DNA from: Peterkaempfera podocarpi | Lineage (GTDB): Bacteria; Actinomycetota; Actinomycetes; Streptomycetales; Streptomycetaceae | Length of the DNA: 64,000 nt | Assembly: GCF_042466665.1 (NCBI RefSeq) | Contig: NZ_CP162102.1 | Coordinates: forward strand, 7,750,001 to 7,814,000 | Reading direction: 5' to 3' | Part shown: positions 54,478-61,553 of the stretch, one piece after another | How positions within the stretch are numbered: position 1 is the stretch's first letter | Layout of the letters: each line of letters opens with the position of its first letter | The notes under the pieces: generated by a model | What the model was told of the DNA's origin: nothing | Databases searched by the model: none | Seen by the model: only the letters and a program-made list of their open reading frames with translations | Translations under genes and position numbers: made by a program

Positions 54478-55350
54478 TCAGGAGATATACGGGGCCAGGG
54501 CGGCCGCGGTCAGCCCGTTCGAGAGATATCCCCCCAGGCCGTGGAAGCCGAGGCCGACGTCCGTGGTCTCGTCCTGGTCGACGGGGAAGGCCTTCGACAG
54601 TCCCGGTGGGACCGCCACCAGATCCCCGACGTCGGCGACGTTCACCCATCGTGCGACCCCGGCCGGCCGGGCTCCCCGGCCGGACCGCAGCCCCGGGTCC
54701 AGGCGGCGTACCACGGTGGGCACCCGCAGCGGGGAGCCGAGCGTCACCAGCAGCTCGACCTCCAGCCCCGGGAAGGCATGCAATGTCTCATAGGCGACAA
54801 CCGAGCCCAGTGAGTGCGCCACCAGCACACTCGGCCGGCCGGCCCGGATCGCCTCGGCGACCCGCTCACGCACCGCACGCCGCCGGCCGGGCCAGGACGT
54901 GTACGCCTCCACCTCCCGCAACTGGCCTACCAGCAGGCGCTCCAGGCGCTGCACCGTCTGCTCGTGGATCCGCCCGGCCGCTCGTCCGCTGCGTTCCTCG
55001 ACGAGCCACCCCAGCATCTGCCGCACGGGTTTCAGCCCGACGTTCTGCGTGTCGGGGAGTTCCGGTCCACCTGCCGCCACCAGCCACTCGTACACCTCGG
55101 CCAGTTCCTGGTCCGTCAAGGACTCCAGCCGGTCGCCCCCGACCGCGGACTGCCGCTCGGGTGCCTCGTCGCGCAGCAGGTCCGCGTAGTAGGCCATCGC
55201 CACCTCCGGCACCGGCACATCCAGACCTGCCGCCGCCAGCCCGGCTGCAAGCTTCGGGCGGCACTGTTCCGCCTTGCGCACCGCCGCCTCGGCAGGCGGC
55301 ACCCCGGGCAGATGGTTGAAGATTCCGTGGACCAGGACGACCGACGACAC
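54478..55350 (-). CDS. Alpha/beta-hydrolase (lipase-like), upstream partner of the caspase-NACHT gene
   Basis: 290 residues from the GTG at 55350 (G-rich ribosome site AGGGGG just upstream); the frame is open further upstream without homology. SSVVLVHGIFNHLPG is the HG oxyanion strand of lipase-like hydrolases; SVLVAHSLGSVVAYETL carries the nucleophile in AHSLGS; DVGDLVAVPPGL probably supplies the Asp and FHGLGGYLSN the His. The central region (EVYEWLVAAGGPELPDTQN) is a helical insertion. No signal peptide. Its stop lies 79 bases before the start of the caspase-NACHT-WD40 gene on the same strand, so they are likely co-transcribed. It could act as a membrane-lipid-cleaving effector, or be a regulatory partner; this is inference. 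Confidence 0.8.
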   Translation of the reverse strand: MSSVVLVHGIFNHLPGVPPAEAAVRKAEQCRPKLAAGLAAAGLDVPVPEVAMAYYADLLRDEAPERQSAVGGDRLESLTDQELAEVYEWLVAAGGPELPDTQNVGLKPVRQMLGWLVEERSGRAAGRIHEQTVQRLERLLVGQLREVEAYTSWPGRRRAVRERVAEAIRAGRPSVLVAHSLGSVVAYETLHAFPGLEVELLVTLGSPLRVPTVVRRLDPGLRSGRGARPAGVARWVNVADVGDLVAVPPGLSKAFPVDQDETTDVGLGFHGLGGYLSNGLTAAALAPYIS

Positions 55351-55574
55351 TCCGCACCCCCTGAAGGGCCTGGACTCCCATCCTGGCCACTGCCAACGCT
55401 GTACCCATCCGGGGCGAGCCGTCACACCAATTCCCCCGTGCACCAAGGGCGACGGACAGCGACACAGCCGAGCGGCCGACTCCGGGCGAACTGCCTGCTG
55501 CGCCACGACACTTCGGGGAGTGCATCGGTCCAACCGCAGTGTTCCGGCTGTGCCGCGGGCGGGGCTGCGGGCGG

Positions 55575-56012
55575 TCAGCAGGCGTCGTAGCGCCAGGATC
55601 CGTTCTCGCGAAGCCAGGGCTGCTCCAACTGGTCGAGCCTCGGCAGGCCGTAGGTGTAGCTCACACGGGCGTCGTCACCGGCGAGCTGGAGCACGGTCAG
55701 GGTCTTGATGGGCCGCCGGCCGTAGTCCTTGGCGGCGCTCTTGGCGAGCCCGGCCCAGACGGACTTGCCGATGGTCCTGCGGCATCGTTCGGACAGCATG
55801 GCGTAACCGGCGTCCGGGTCGGGTTTGAGGTAGGCCGTGGAGAAGGCCCGGACGGCCTCCTCCAGCTCGGCCCTGGACGGGTCCGGCGCCGGGCTGCCGG
55901 GTGCCGCCTTGGTGGCGGGTGGCTGGGGGGCCGGGTTGTGGGGGGAGCTGGTGCAGGCGGTGAGCGCGAGGGCGGCGGTTGCGAGGGTGAGGACGATGGT
56001 ATGTGTGCGCAC
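55575..56012 (-). CDS. Lipoprotein, hypothetical
   Basis: 145 residues from a GTG. Signal peptide with lipobox LALTAC (Cys 20), then a Pro/Ala-rich linker. The remainder, ELEEAVRAFSTAYLKPDPDAGYAML, CRRTIGKSVWAGL, AKDYGRRPIKTLTVLQLAGD, VSYTYGLP and WLRENGSWRYDAC, looks like an NTF2-like/DUF4878-type small domain with two Cys likely forming a disulfide. Cell-surface protein of unknown role. Confidence 0.7.
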   Translation of the reverse strand: MRTHTIVLTLATAALALTACTSSPHNPAPQPPATKAAPGSPAPDPSRAELEEAVRAFSTAYLKPDPDAGYAMLSERCRRTIGKSVWAGLAKSAAKDYGRRPIKTLTVLQLAGDDARVSYTYGLPRLDQLEQPWLRENGSWRYDAC

Positions 56013-56268
56013 CGGGCCATCGTGCCGCGTGCAAGGCCCGGGCGTTCGGCTTGTGACTGTCCCGTGACCGGGGAATGCCCCGGGCGATTTCTGCGGGCCC
56101 GGTCACAGCCGTTCGTTGACGGCTGTGACCGGCAGGGCCGCTCTGCGGGGGAACCGCCTTCCGGGACGGCCGGTTCACGGTCTGGACGTCCTCCGGTCGT
56201 CACTGATGCCATCCGCACCCCGACAAACCCATGTGACCGCTGTCGGAGGGTGATGCAAGACTCGGCCC

Positions 56269-56863
56269 ATGAAGCCAAACGATCCCAAGGACGATCTGCA
56301 CCGCTACCTCAAGGCGGCCCGCGAAGCGGTCATGTGGAAGCTGGAGGGACTGTCCGAGTACGACGTCCGCCGCCCGCTGACGCCGACCGGTACCAACCTC
56401 CTCGGCCTGGTCAAGCACCTGGCCAGTGTCGAGCTCGGGTACTTCGGCCCGACCTTCGACCGCCCGCACGGTGAATCCCTCTCCCTGGCACGAGGAGGAC
56501 TCCGAGCCCAACGCGGACATGTGGGCACCCGCCGACGAGTCGCGGGAGGAGATCACCGGCCTCTACCGCCGCGCCTGGGCGCACGCGGACGCAACGATCG
56601 AGGCGCTGCCGCTGGATGCGATGGGCCATGTCGCATGGTGGGGCGACGACGGCCAGGTGACGCTTCAGCGGATCATGCTGCATATGACGGCCGAGACCAA
56701 CCGGCACGCCGGCCATGCCGACATCGTGCGTGAGCTGGTCGACGGCAAGGTCGGCATGCGGGAGGCCAACAGCAACATGGACGGCGGAGACGAGGCCTGG
56801 TACCAGGAGTACTGGAACCGGCTGGAGACATCCGCCAAGGAGGCCCAGACCGCCGCGAGCTGA
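56269..56863 (+). pseudogene. DinB-family (DUF664) protein with a one-base frameshift
   Basis: ATG at 56269. First frame: KDDLHRYLKAAREAVMWKLE, TPTGTNLLGLVKHLASVELG, YFGPTFDRPHGESL. Then coding moves to another frame: PWHEEDSEPNADMWAPADES, WAHADATIEALPLDAMGHVA, RIMLHMTAETNRHAGHADIV, ending at the TGA at 56863. Removing one T near 56482 gives a continuous protein of about 197 residues ending ETSAKEAQTAAS. The metal-binding His residues of the DinB bundle (KHLASVE; HMTAETNRHAGH) are kept. Such proteins transfer or isomerise thiol adducts or have unknown roles. Frameshift real or a sequence error. Confidence 0.75.
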
Positions 56864-56914
56864 GTGACAGTCATCGAATTGCCGCCGGCTGGTCGTGCCG
56901 CCGCACCGGTCCGG

Positions 56915-57628
56915 CTATGAGCCGCGCAGCCAGATCCGCAGCGGGCCCAGGGGCTCGAAGCCATGACGGACGGCGGCGGCCAGGTCGTCGCCCTGCGCGT
57001 AGCCGACCGCAGGCAGAGCGGGGAACAGCCGGTCCACCGCGTCCAGGACGACCGGCCAGGCCAGGTCAGGACCGCCGTCCAGCGCAAAGACATTGGAGAT
57101 CCCGACCACCTGGTCGCTGCGGCTTGCGACCGCTCCGGCGACCACCCGGCCGTCGGCAGACCGCGCGGCAAGGACGAAGGTGTCCGGGTCGGCGAGCAGT
57201 TCGGGCCGGAAGACGTCCGCATGTCCGTCCCCGTCGTCCCAGGCGAGCGCCCAGGCGCGCAGTGTGTCGGAGTCGCGCGCCACGTCCCAGGTGAGGCCCG
57301 GCGCCACGGTGGGCGCACCCGCCGGCCGGTGGATCCACTGCGCCTCGAACAGCACCCGGAAGCCGGCCCCCGTCAGATCGAGGTCGGCAAAACTGTCCTT
57401 GACGGTGGCGCCGGGAGCAGTGGTGTCGACCCGGTCCACCAGTGCGTCCCGGTCCGCGTCCGGCAGTAGCGTCACCGCGTCGGGGTAGTAGAGCGGCGTA
57501 CGAGCCGGAGCTGCCCAGGCCTGCGCTCCGAAGTCGCTTGCCACACCGTGCGAGCGGCTCATCGCTGCGCACCACTCGGCGTTGTTCCGGGCGGCGGCCC
57601 GGACCAGGAGCTGTTGGGGTGTCGTCAT
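56915..57628 (-). CDS. GNAT-like acetyltransferase domain protein, hypothetical
   Basis: 237 residues from ATG. The middle contains VLFEAQWIHRPAG, PGLTWDVARDSDTLRAWALAW and the C-terminal half DTFVLAARSADGRVVAGAVASRSDQVVGISNVFALDGG, where VVAGAVASRSxxVVGISNVF resembles strands 4-5 of a GNAT fold, and YAQGDDLAAAVRHGFEPLGPLRIWLRGS its C-terminal strand. A canonical acetyl-CoA-binding R/Q-x-x-G-x-G/A loop is weak, so cofactor use is uncertain. No signal peptide. Probably cytoplasmic; function unknown. Confidence 0.65.
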   Translation of the reverse strand: MTTPQQLLVRAAARNNAEWCAAMSRSHGVASDFGAQAWAAPARTPLYYPDAVTLLPDADRDALVDRVDTTAPGATVKDSFADLDLTGAGFRVLFEAQWIHRPAGAPTVAPGLTWDVARDSDTLRAWALAWDDGDGHADVFRPELLADPDTFVLAARSADGRVVAGAVASRSDQVVGISNVFALDGGPDLAWPVVLDAVDRLFPALPAVGYAQGDDLAAAVRHGFEPLGPLRIWLRGS

Positions 57629-57796
57629 GAGTAGGCATCATGACGCCTCAGGTCCGGACCGGCGAGCGAGCGCGGAGCGTGACCGGGGTCCGTACGCCGA
57701 TCCGGCGTCGGGGCAGGTGAGGGACCCGACGTCAGAACGGAGGCACCCCGCACCGGGTTCCCGGGGGCCGCCGGCCCCCGGGAACCCGGTCCCCGC

Positions 57797-58813
57797 TCAG
57801 ACGGCCTCCGCGGTGGAGGCACCAGAGGCCGGCCCGAAGGACGGCGCCGGAACCTCGGAGGGGCTCAGCAGGGTGCTCTGCCGGCCGTCGGTGCCGACCG
57901 GGACGTCGCCGTCGATGGTCACCCGGCGAAGCTTGCGGTCGTGGTCGTCGGAGTCGTCCACGCCGTAGTGCTGGGTGGCGCGGTTGTCCCAGATGGCGAC
58001 GTCCCCGATCTGCCACTGCCAGCGCACGGTGTTCTCCGGGCGCTCGATGTGCCGCTGGAACAGCTCGATCAGCAGCCGGGAGTCCTGCCCGCTGACACCG
58101 GCCACCCGCTGGACGAAGTTGCCCAGCAGCAGCGTGCGCTCGCCGCTCTCGGGGTGGACCCGCACCACCGGGTGCTCGGTGAGGAACGTGGTCGAGGTGA
58201 ACACCTTGCGGTACTGCTCCAGCGCCTCGCTGGTCGCGTCGGGGCGCACCGCCACATAGTCGTAGGCGTTGGAGTGGACGGCCCGCAGGCTGTCCGCAAG
58301 GGTCCGGAGCGGCTCCGACAGCTCCGCGTACGCGGCGGCGGTGTTGGCCCACAGTGTGTTGCCGCCGTAGGGCGGCAGGACGGCCGCGCGCAGGATGGAG
58401 AAGGCCGGGTAGGCGGGGACGAAGGTGACGTCGGTGTGCCACTGGTTGGCGCGGGCGCCGTGGTCGGAGTCGATGGCCAGCGAGTAGCGGCCGTCGGCGG
58501 ACGGCACGGTGGGGTGGGCGATCGGTGTGCCCAGCAGCCTGCCGAACGCCTCGTGCTGGTCCTCGTCGAGGTGGTCCTGGTTGCGGAAGAAGACCACCTT
58601 GTGCGCGATGACGGCGGCGCGGATCGCGGCGACGGTCTCCGCGTCCAGGTCGCCGCCGAGGCGGACGCCGGAGATCACGGCGCCGATGCGGCCGTTGACC
58701 CTGCTGACGGTGATGCCGGACTCAGCGGCGGTGTTCCGGGTGGCGGTGTTCCGGGTGGCGGTGGTCCCGGGGGCGGTGGTCTCAGAGGCGGTGGTCTCAG
58801 TGGCGATGGTCAT
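57797..58813 (-). CDS. TauD/TfdA-family 2-oxoglutarate-dependent dioxygenase (alkylsulfonate/sulfate-ester type)
   Basis: 338 residues from ATG at 58813 with GAGAGGAA upstream. Residues 5-30 are a Thr-rich tail of pentapeptide repeats (TETTA, SETTA, PGTTA, TRNTA, TRNTA), encoded by 15-bp tandem repeats. The catalytic domain follows: ISGVRLGGDLD, VVFFRNQDHLD, WHTDVTF giving Fe ligands His126 and Asp128, NRATQHYGVDD giving His282, and DRKLRRVTIDG with the 2-oxoglutarate-binding Arg. TauD-type enzymes oxidise the C-S-bearing carbon of taurine or alkylsulfonates/sulfates to release sulfite or sulfate. Sulfur scavenging is supported by the neighbouring Cys-leader peptide and importer. Confidence 0.9.
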   Translation of the reverse strand: MTIATETTASETTAPGTTATRNTATRNTAAESGITVSRVNGRIGAVISGVRLGGDLDAETVAAIRAAVIAHKVVFFRNQDHLDEDQHEAFGRLLGTPIAHPTVPSADGRYSLAIDSDHGARANQWHTDVTFVPAYPAFSILRAAVLPPYGGNTLWANTAAAYAELSEPLRTLADSLRAVHSNAYDYVAVRPDATSEALEQYRKVFTSTTFLTEHPVVRVHPESGERTLLLGNFVQRVAGVSGQDSRLLIELFQRHIERPENTVRWQWQIGDVAIWDNRATQHYGVDDSDDHDRKLRRVTIDGDVPVGTDGRQSTLLSPSEVPAPSFGPASGASTAEAV

Positions 58814-58917
58814 GGTGCGGTTCCTCTCGGGAAGTGTGGTGACACGGCACGGCAGGGATAGTTCGGCTCGCAGCGGAACCAATCCCGACGTGCGTAGGCA
58901 GGGGAGCGGCTGTGCAT
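58810..58917 (-). CDS. 35-residue Cys-containing upstream ORF overlapping the dioxygenase start
   Basis: Minus-strand ATG at 58917 reads MHSRSPAYARRDWFRCEPNY and continues PCRAVSPHFPRGTAP, with its TGA overlapping the dioxygenase ATG (ATGA). Two Cys codons at 16 and 22. No Shine-Dalgarno precedes it, so a leaderless mRNA is required. It could be an attenuation peptide of the sulfur locus; weakly supported. Confidence 0.35.
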   Translation of the reverse strand: MHSRSPAYARRDWFRCEPNYPCRAVSPHFPRGTAP

Positions 58918-59633
58918 AGGAAAGGACCCGCCGTCGTGGGCCCGGAATCGGGAAAGGAGCCCGGCCGTGCACGCGGATGTGCGGCCGGACAGGTGCGGTG
59001 CCGTTGCCGGGAGCGGGCGTTGCGCAGTGGATGCCGACGGGCCCCGGAGGCGGCGGTCAGTGGGATGCGGGCGCCGACCGTGCGGGGAGGTCGCGGATAC
59101 GGGCGGGGCCCGCAGCGGTCAGGCAGTCGGCGCGGTGCAGGGACGACACGCGGCCGACGAGAGGCGGCCCAGGTCGATGTGGAGCCGCGCGATCAGAGCA
59201 CTCGTCGCTGGCATGCCCCGGATGCTGCCAGCGTCTCGGAGCGGGCGTCAACTCCTCCACCGGAGCGTGTCAGCGGCCCTGGATTCGTTGTGCGAAGGCC
59301 GTACGGAACCTTTGGGGTGGCCTGCTCCGCCCACCATCAAAGGCCGACTGACCTGCGCTTTCATCCATATGTCGGCGGCTGGGGCGGGTGGGTGGGGGAG
59401 GGGGTGCACGGTCGGCGGCGCGGGCCGCTGACCGTCCGGTCATTTCATGAAGCCGCAACAGACGGAGCGTCATGTCGGCCGGACAGCGGGCAAAATCGTC
59501 GGGTGCCGGTAACGCCGGACGTGCCCGCCCGCGGCACCGCTCCGCGGCGTCGACGCGTCGCGCCCGCACCCCCGACGCGGACCCTGGTCCCTGTCCGCGC
59601 AGTCCTGAACCCGCCTGCACGACAAGGAGCGCG
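58918..59633. other. Divergent region between dioxygenase and ROK genes
   Basis: About 700 bases. No gene is supported; the frames on both strands are GC-driven. It contains the palindrome at 59429-59442, and the ROK frame itself is open from 59472 but without homology before 59634. An interrupted inverted repeat CCGGCCG...CGGCCGG lies around 58964-58990. Confidence 0.45.
59429..59442. promoter_or_regulatory. Palindrome TGACCGTCCGGTCA upstream of the ROK gene
   Basis: Perfect 6-bp arms TGACCG and CGGTCA around TC, about 190 bases before the ROK start codon. It resembles the palindrome TGACGGTCCGTCA before the leader peptide at 60994-61006, suggesting a shared operator for one regulator, probably the ROK protein. 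Confidence 0.4.
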
Positions 59634-60974
59634 ATGGCCCGCCGCCATGAGACCCAGCCCCTGCCGACCGCCGCCCTCGCGGTCTCCTCCGCCGCCCCGG
59701 CGCACCTGCCCGCGGTGCGGCCGGTCCCGGATCGGCCGGCCGTGCGGTACGGGCCCGACCCCGCGGATGTCCTGCCCGCCCAGCGCGGCGGCGACGGCCG
59801 CCGCGGGGCCAATGCGGCGGCAGTGCTGCGTACGGTCCTGGACCACGGCCCGGTGGCGCGCACCACCATCGCCCGGCTGTCCGGCCTCAGCCCGGCCGCG
59901 GTCTCCCGGCAGTACCTCGACCTGGCCCGGCTGGGACTGGTCCACGAGCGTCCGGGCGCGGCGACGGGCGGAGCCGTGGGGCGGCCGCAGGTCCCGGTGG
60001 ACATCCACACCTGCGGCCCACTGGTCGGCGGTGTCCACCTGGGCGTGCCGTTCTCCACGCTCTGCCTGGTCGACCTGCGAGGCCGCACCGTTGCGCACGA
60101 GTACCTGGACGGCCCGGGGGCCGGCGGGAGGCGCAGCGCCGGGACACTGGGCGCGCTGCGGGAACGGCTGCCGGGTTTCCTGGCCGAGCGGGCCGCCGGG
60201 CGGCCGGTGCTGGGGGTCGGGGCGATCACCGGGGGCTGGGTGGACCCCAGCCGCGGCACGGTGGTCCGGCACACCCCGCTGGGCTGGGTGGACGTACCGC
60301 TCCGTGCCGAGCTGGAGGGGGCGTGCGGGTTGCCGGTGCTGGTCGACAACCATGCCCGGGCCATCGCCCAGTCGGAGATCCTCTTCGGCAGGCCGCAGGC
60401 CCGGCGCAGCGTGGTGCACCTGTTTGTGGGCAGTGTGGTCGACGCCGCTCTGGGCATCGCGGGAGTGGTGCACCAGGGGCCGCGTTCGGCGGCGGGCGAT
60501 GTCGCCCATCTGCCGGTGGCCGACGCCGACGCGCCCTGCCCGTGCGGCCGCAACGGTTGCCTCCAGGCGGCGGCCTCGGACGAGGCCCTGGGGGCGCGGG
60601 CGGTGGCGCAGGGGGTGCTGGACCGGCCTGATGCATTCCGGCTGGTGGAGCTGGCGGCCGCGGGCGACGAAGCGGCGGACCGCCTGGTGCGCGGGCGGAT
60701 CCGGCTGGTCGCCCGGGCGGCCGCGCTGCTCCTGGATGTGCTCAACCCGGATCTGGTGCTGGTCACGGAGGTCTCCGTGCTGCGGCACGGGCACTATCTG
60801 GCCGCGCTGCGGGAGGAGGTGCTCAGGCACTCGCGGGTGTGCGACGACCCCGAGCGGGTCGCGGTGTCCCACGCAGGCGAGCGGGCCCTGCAGACCGCCG
60901 CCGGGGCAGCGGTGCTGGCCCCGCTCTACCGCGATCCGCTGCTGTTCGCCTCCCGGGCCGGGGCGGTGCGCTGA
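59634..60974 (+). CDS. ROK-family transcriptional regulator
   Basis: 446 residues from ATG at 59634 with AAGGAG at 59624-59629; the upstream open frame is non-homologous. Residues about 55-115 form a winged HTH (ANAAAVLRTVLDHGPVARTT, LSGLSPAAVSRQYLDLARLG). The rest is a ROK sugar-kinase-like domain: LVGGVHLGVPFSTLCLVDLRG, PVLVDNHARAIAQSEILFG, and the zinc motif CPCGRNGCLQA (CxCGxxGCxE-like with Gln for Glu). The ATP-binding DxGxT motif is absent (VHLGV), so it is a regulator rather than a kinase. It stands between the dioxygenase and the importer operon and may control both. Confidence 0.9.
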   Translation: MARRHETQPLPTAALAVSSAAPAHLPAVRPVPDRPAVRYGPDPADVLPAQRGGDGRRGANAAAVLRTVLDHGPVARTTIARLSGLSPAAVSRQYLDLARLGLVHERPGAATGGAVGRPQVPVDIHTCGPLVGGVHLGVPFSTLCLVDLRGRTVAHEYLDGPGAGGRRSAGTLGALRERLPGFLAERAAGRPVLGVGAITGGWVDPSRGTVVRHTPLGWVDVPLRAELEGACGLPVLVDNHARAIAQSEILFGRPQARRSVVHLFVGSVVDAALGIAGVVHQGPRSAAGDVAHLPVADADAPCPCGRNGCLQAAASDEALGARAVAQGVLDRPDAFRLVELAAAGDEAADRLVRGRIRLVARAAALLLDVLNPDLVLVTEVSVLRHGHYLAALREEVLRHSRVCDDPERVAVSHAGERALQTAAGAAVLAPLYRDPLLFASRAGAVR

Positions 60975-60993
60975 AGCCCGTGCCGCCAAGAAT

Positions 60994-61006
60994 TGACGGT
61001 CCGTCA
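60994..61006. promoter_or_regulatory. Palindrome TGACGGTCCGTCA, candidate operator of the leader/importer operon
   Basis: Perfect 6-bp arms TGACGG and CCGTCA around a central T, 14 bases upstream of the -35 box of the leader-peptide promoter. Similar to the palindrome upstream of the ROK gene. Confidence 0.45.
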
Positions 61007-61019
61007 TATGTGGACGACG

Positions 61020-61048
61020 TTGACCGAGCCACCCGGGACTGCCATTCT
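61020..61048 (+). promoter_or_regulatory. Promoter of a leaderless transcript starting at the Cys-leader GTG
   Basis: TTGACC (61020-61025), 17-base spacer, CATTCT (61043-61048). The -10 ends six bases before the GTG at 61055, so transcription would begin at or next to the start codon, giving a leaderless mRNA. Confidence 0.6.
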
Positions 61049-61054
61049 GGCGAC

Positions 61055-61153
61055 GTGAACCAGGACGTGCTTCTCGTCTCCCGCCGCCATGTCGACCTGC
61101 GTCGACAGGCCAGCGCGGTCTGTGCCGTCCCCTCCCTGCCGTCCTGCTGCTGA
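61055..61153 (+). CDS. Cysteine-rich attenuator leader peptide of a sulfur-uptake operon
   Basis: 32 residues from GTG: it contains the family core VSRRHVDLRRQASAVC and ends with tandem Cys codons (PSCC then TGA). Short peptides with SRRxVDLxxxxSAxC occur in front of sulfonate/thiosulfate/cysteine uptake genes in streptomycetes, and tandem-Cys leader ORFs mediate cysteine-dependent attenuation in mycobacteria. Slow decoding of the Cys codons when cysteine is scarce would alter folding of the hairpin 16 bases downstream and raise expression of the importer. The peptide itself likely has no function. Confidence 0.8.
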   Translation: MNQDVLLVSRRHVDLRRQASAVCAVPSLPSCC

Positions 61154-61168
61154 GCGACGGCACCCCTG

Positions 61169-61188
61169 CGGCGCGGCCTTTCGCGCCG
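61169..61188 (+). terminator. Attenuator-like hairpin after the Cys-leader
   Basis: 7-bp stem CGGCGCG (61169-61175) with CGCGCCG (61182-61188), loop GCCTTT, 15 bases after the leader stop. It is well placed to act as the attenuator. Confidence 0.5.
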
Positions 61189-61553
61189 TACCTCCCCTAG
61201 GCCGCCCGAGGCCTCGCGCAACCGCCCTTCGCTGCCCGTCCGGTGACGCCCGGCGGCGTCGTGGACGCCCGGGCCGGACCTGCGGGCCCTCTCCGCGCCG
61301 CCTGCGACCACGGCGGATCGCATTCCTTCCTGTCCCACAGCAATCAAGGAGCGGCCTGCCGCGCCTGCTGCCCCTGGCGGCCGCGCGCGGCAGGGCCTGA
61401 CCCTGCCGCCGGACGCGGCTCCCCGCAGGGTGTGCCGGGACGCACCCGGACCCGCTCCACCTCCACCGACGTCCCCCTGGCGGCCGCAGTCGCCGCACGC
61501 TCCCGCATGGCCGGAGCCTTTCTTCGGCGTGCCCTCATGAGGTGAGGAACCCC
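61189..61553 (+). other. Leader region between attenuator and binding-protein gene
   Basis: About 365 bases with several further GC-rich inverted repeats but no supported gene. It ends with GAGG (61544-61547) as the ribosome site of the binding-protein gene. It probably belongs to the operon leader. Confidence 0.45.

Noticed and set aside
48556..55350. Secreted S1 protease as a third member of the caspase-NACHT system (trypsin domains are common in such systems)
   Set aside because: It has its own signal peptide, lies on the opposite strand and is separated by a bidirectional hairpin, so it acts outside the cell and is probably unrelated.
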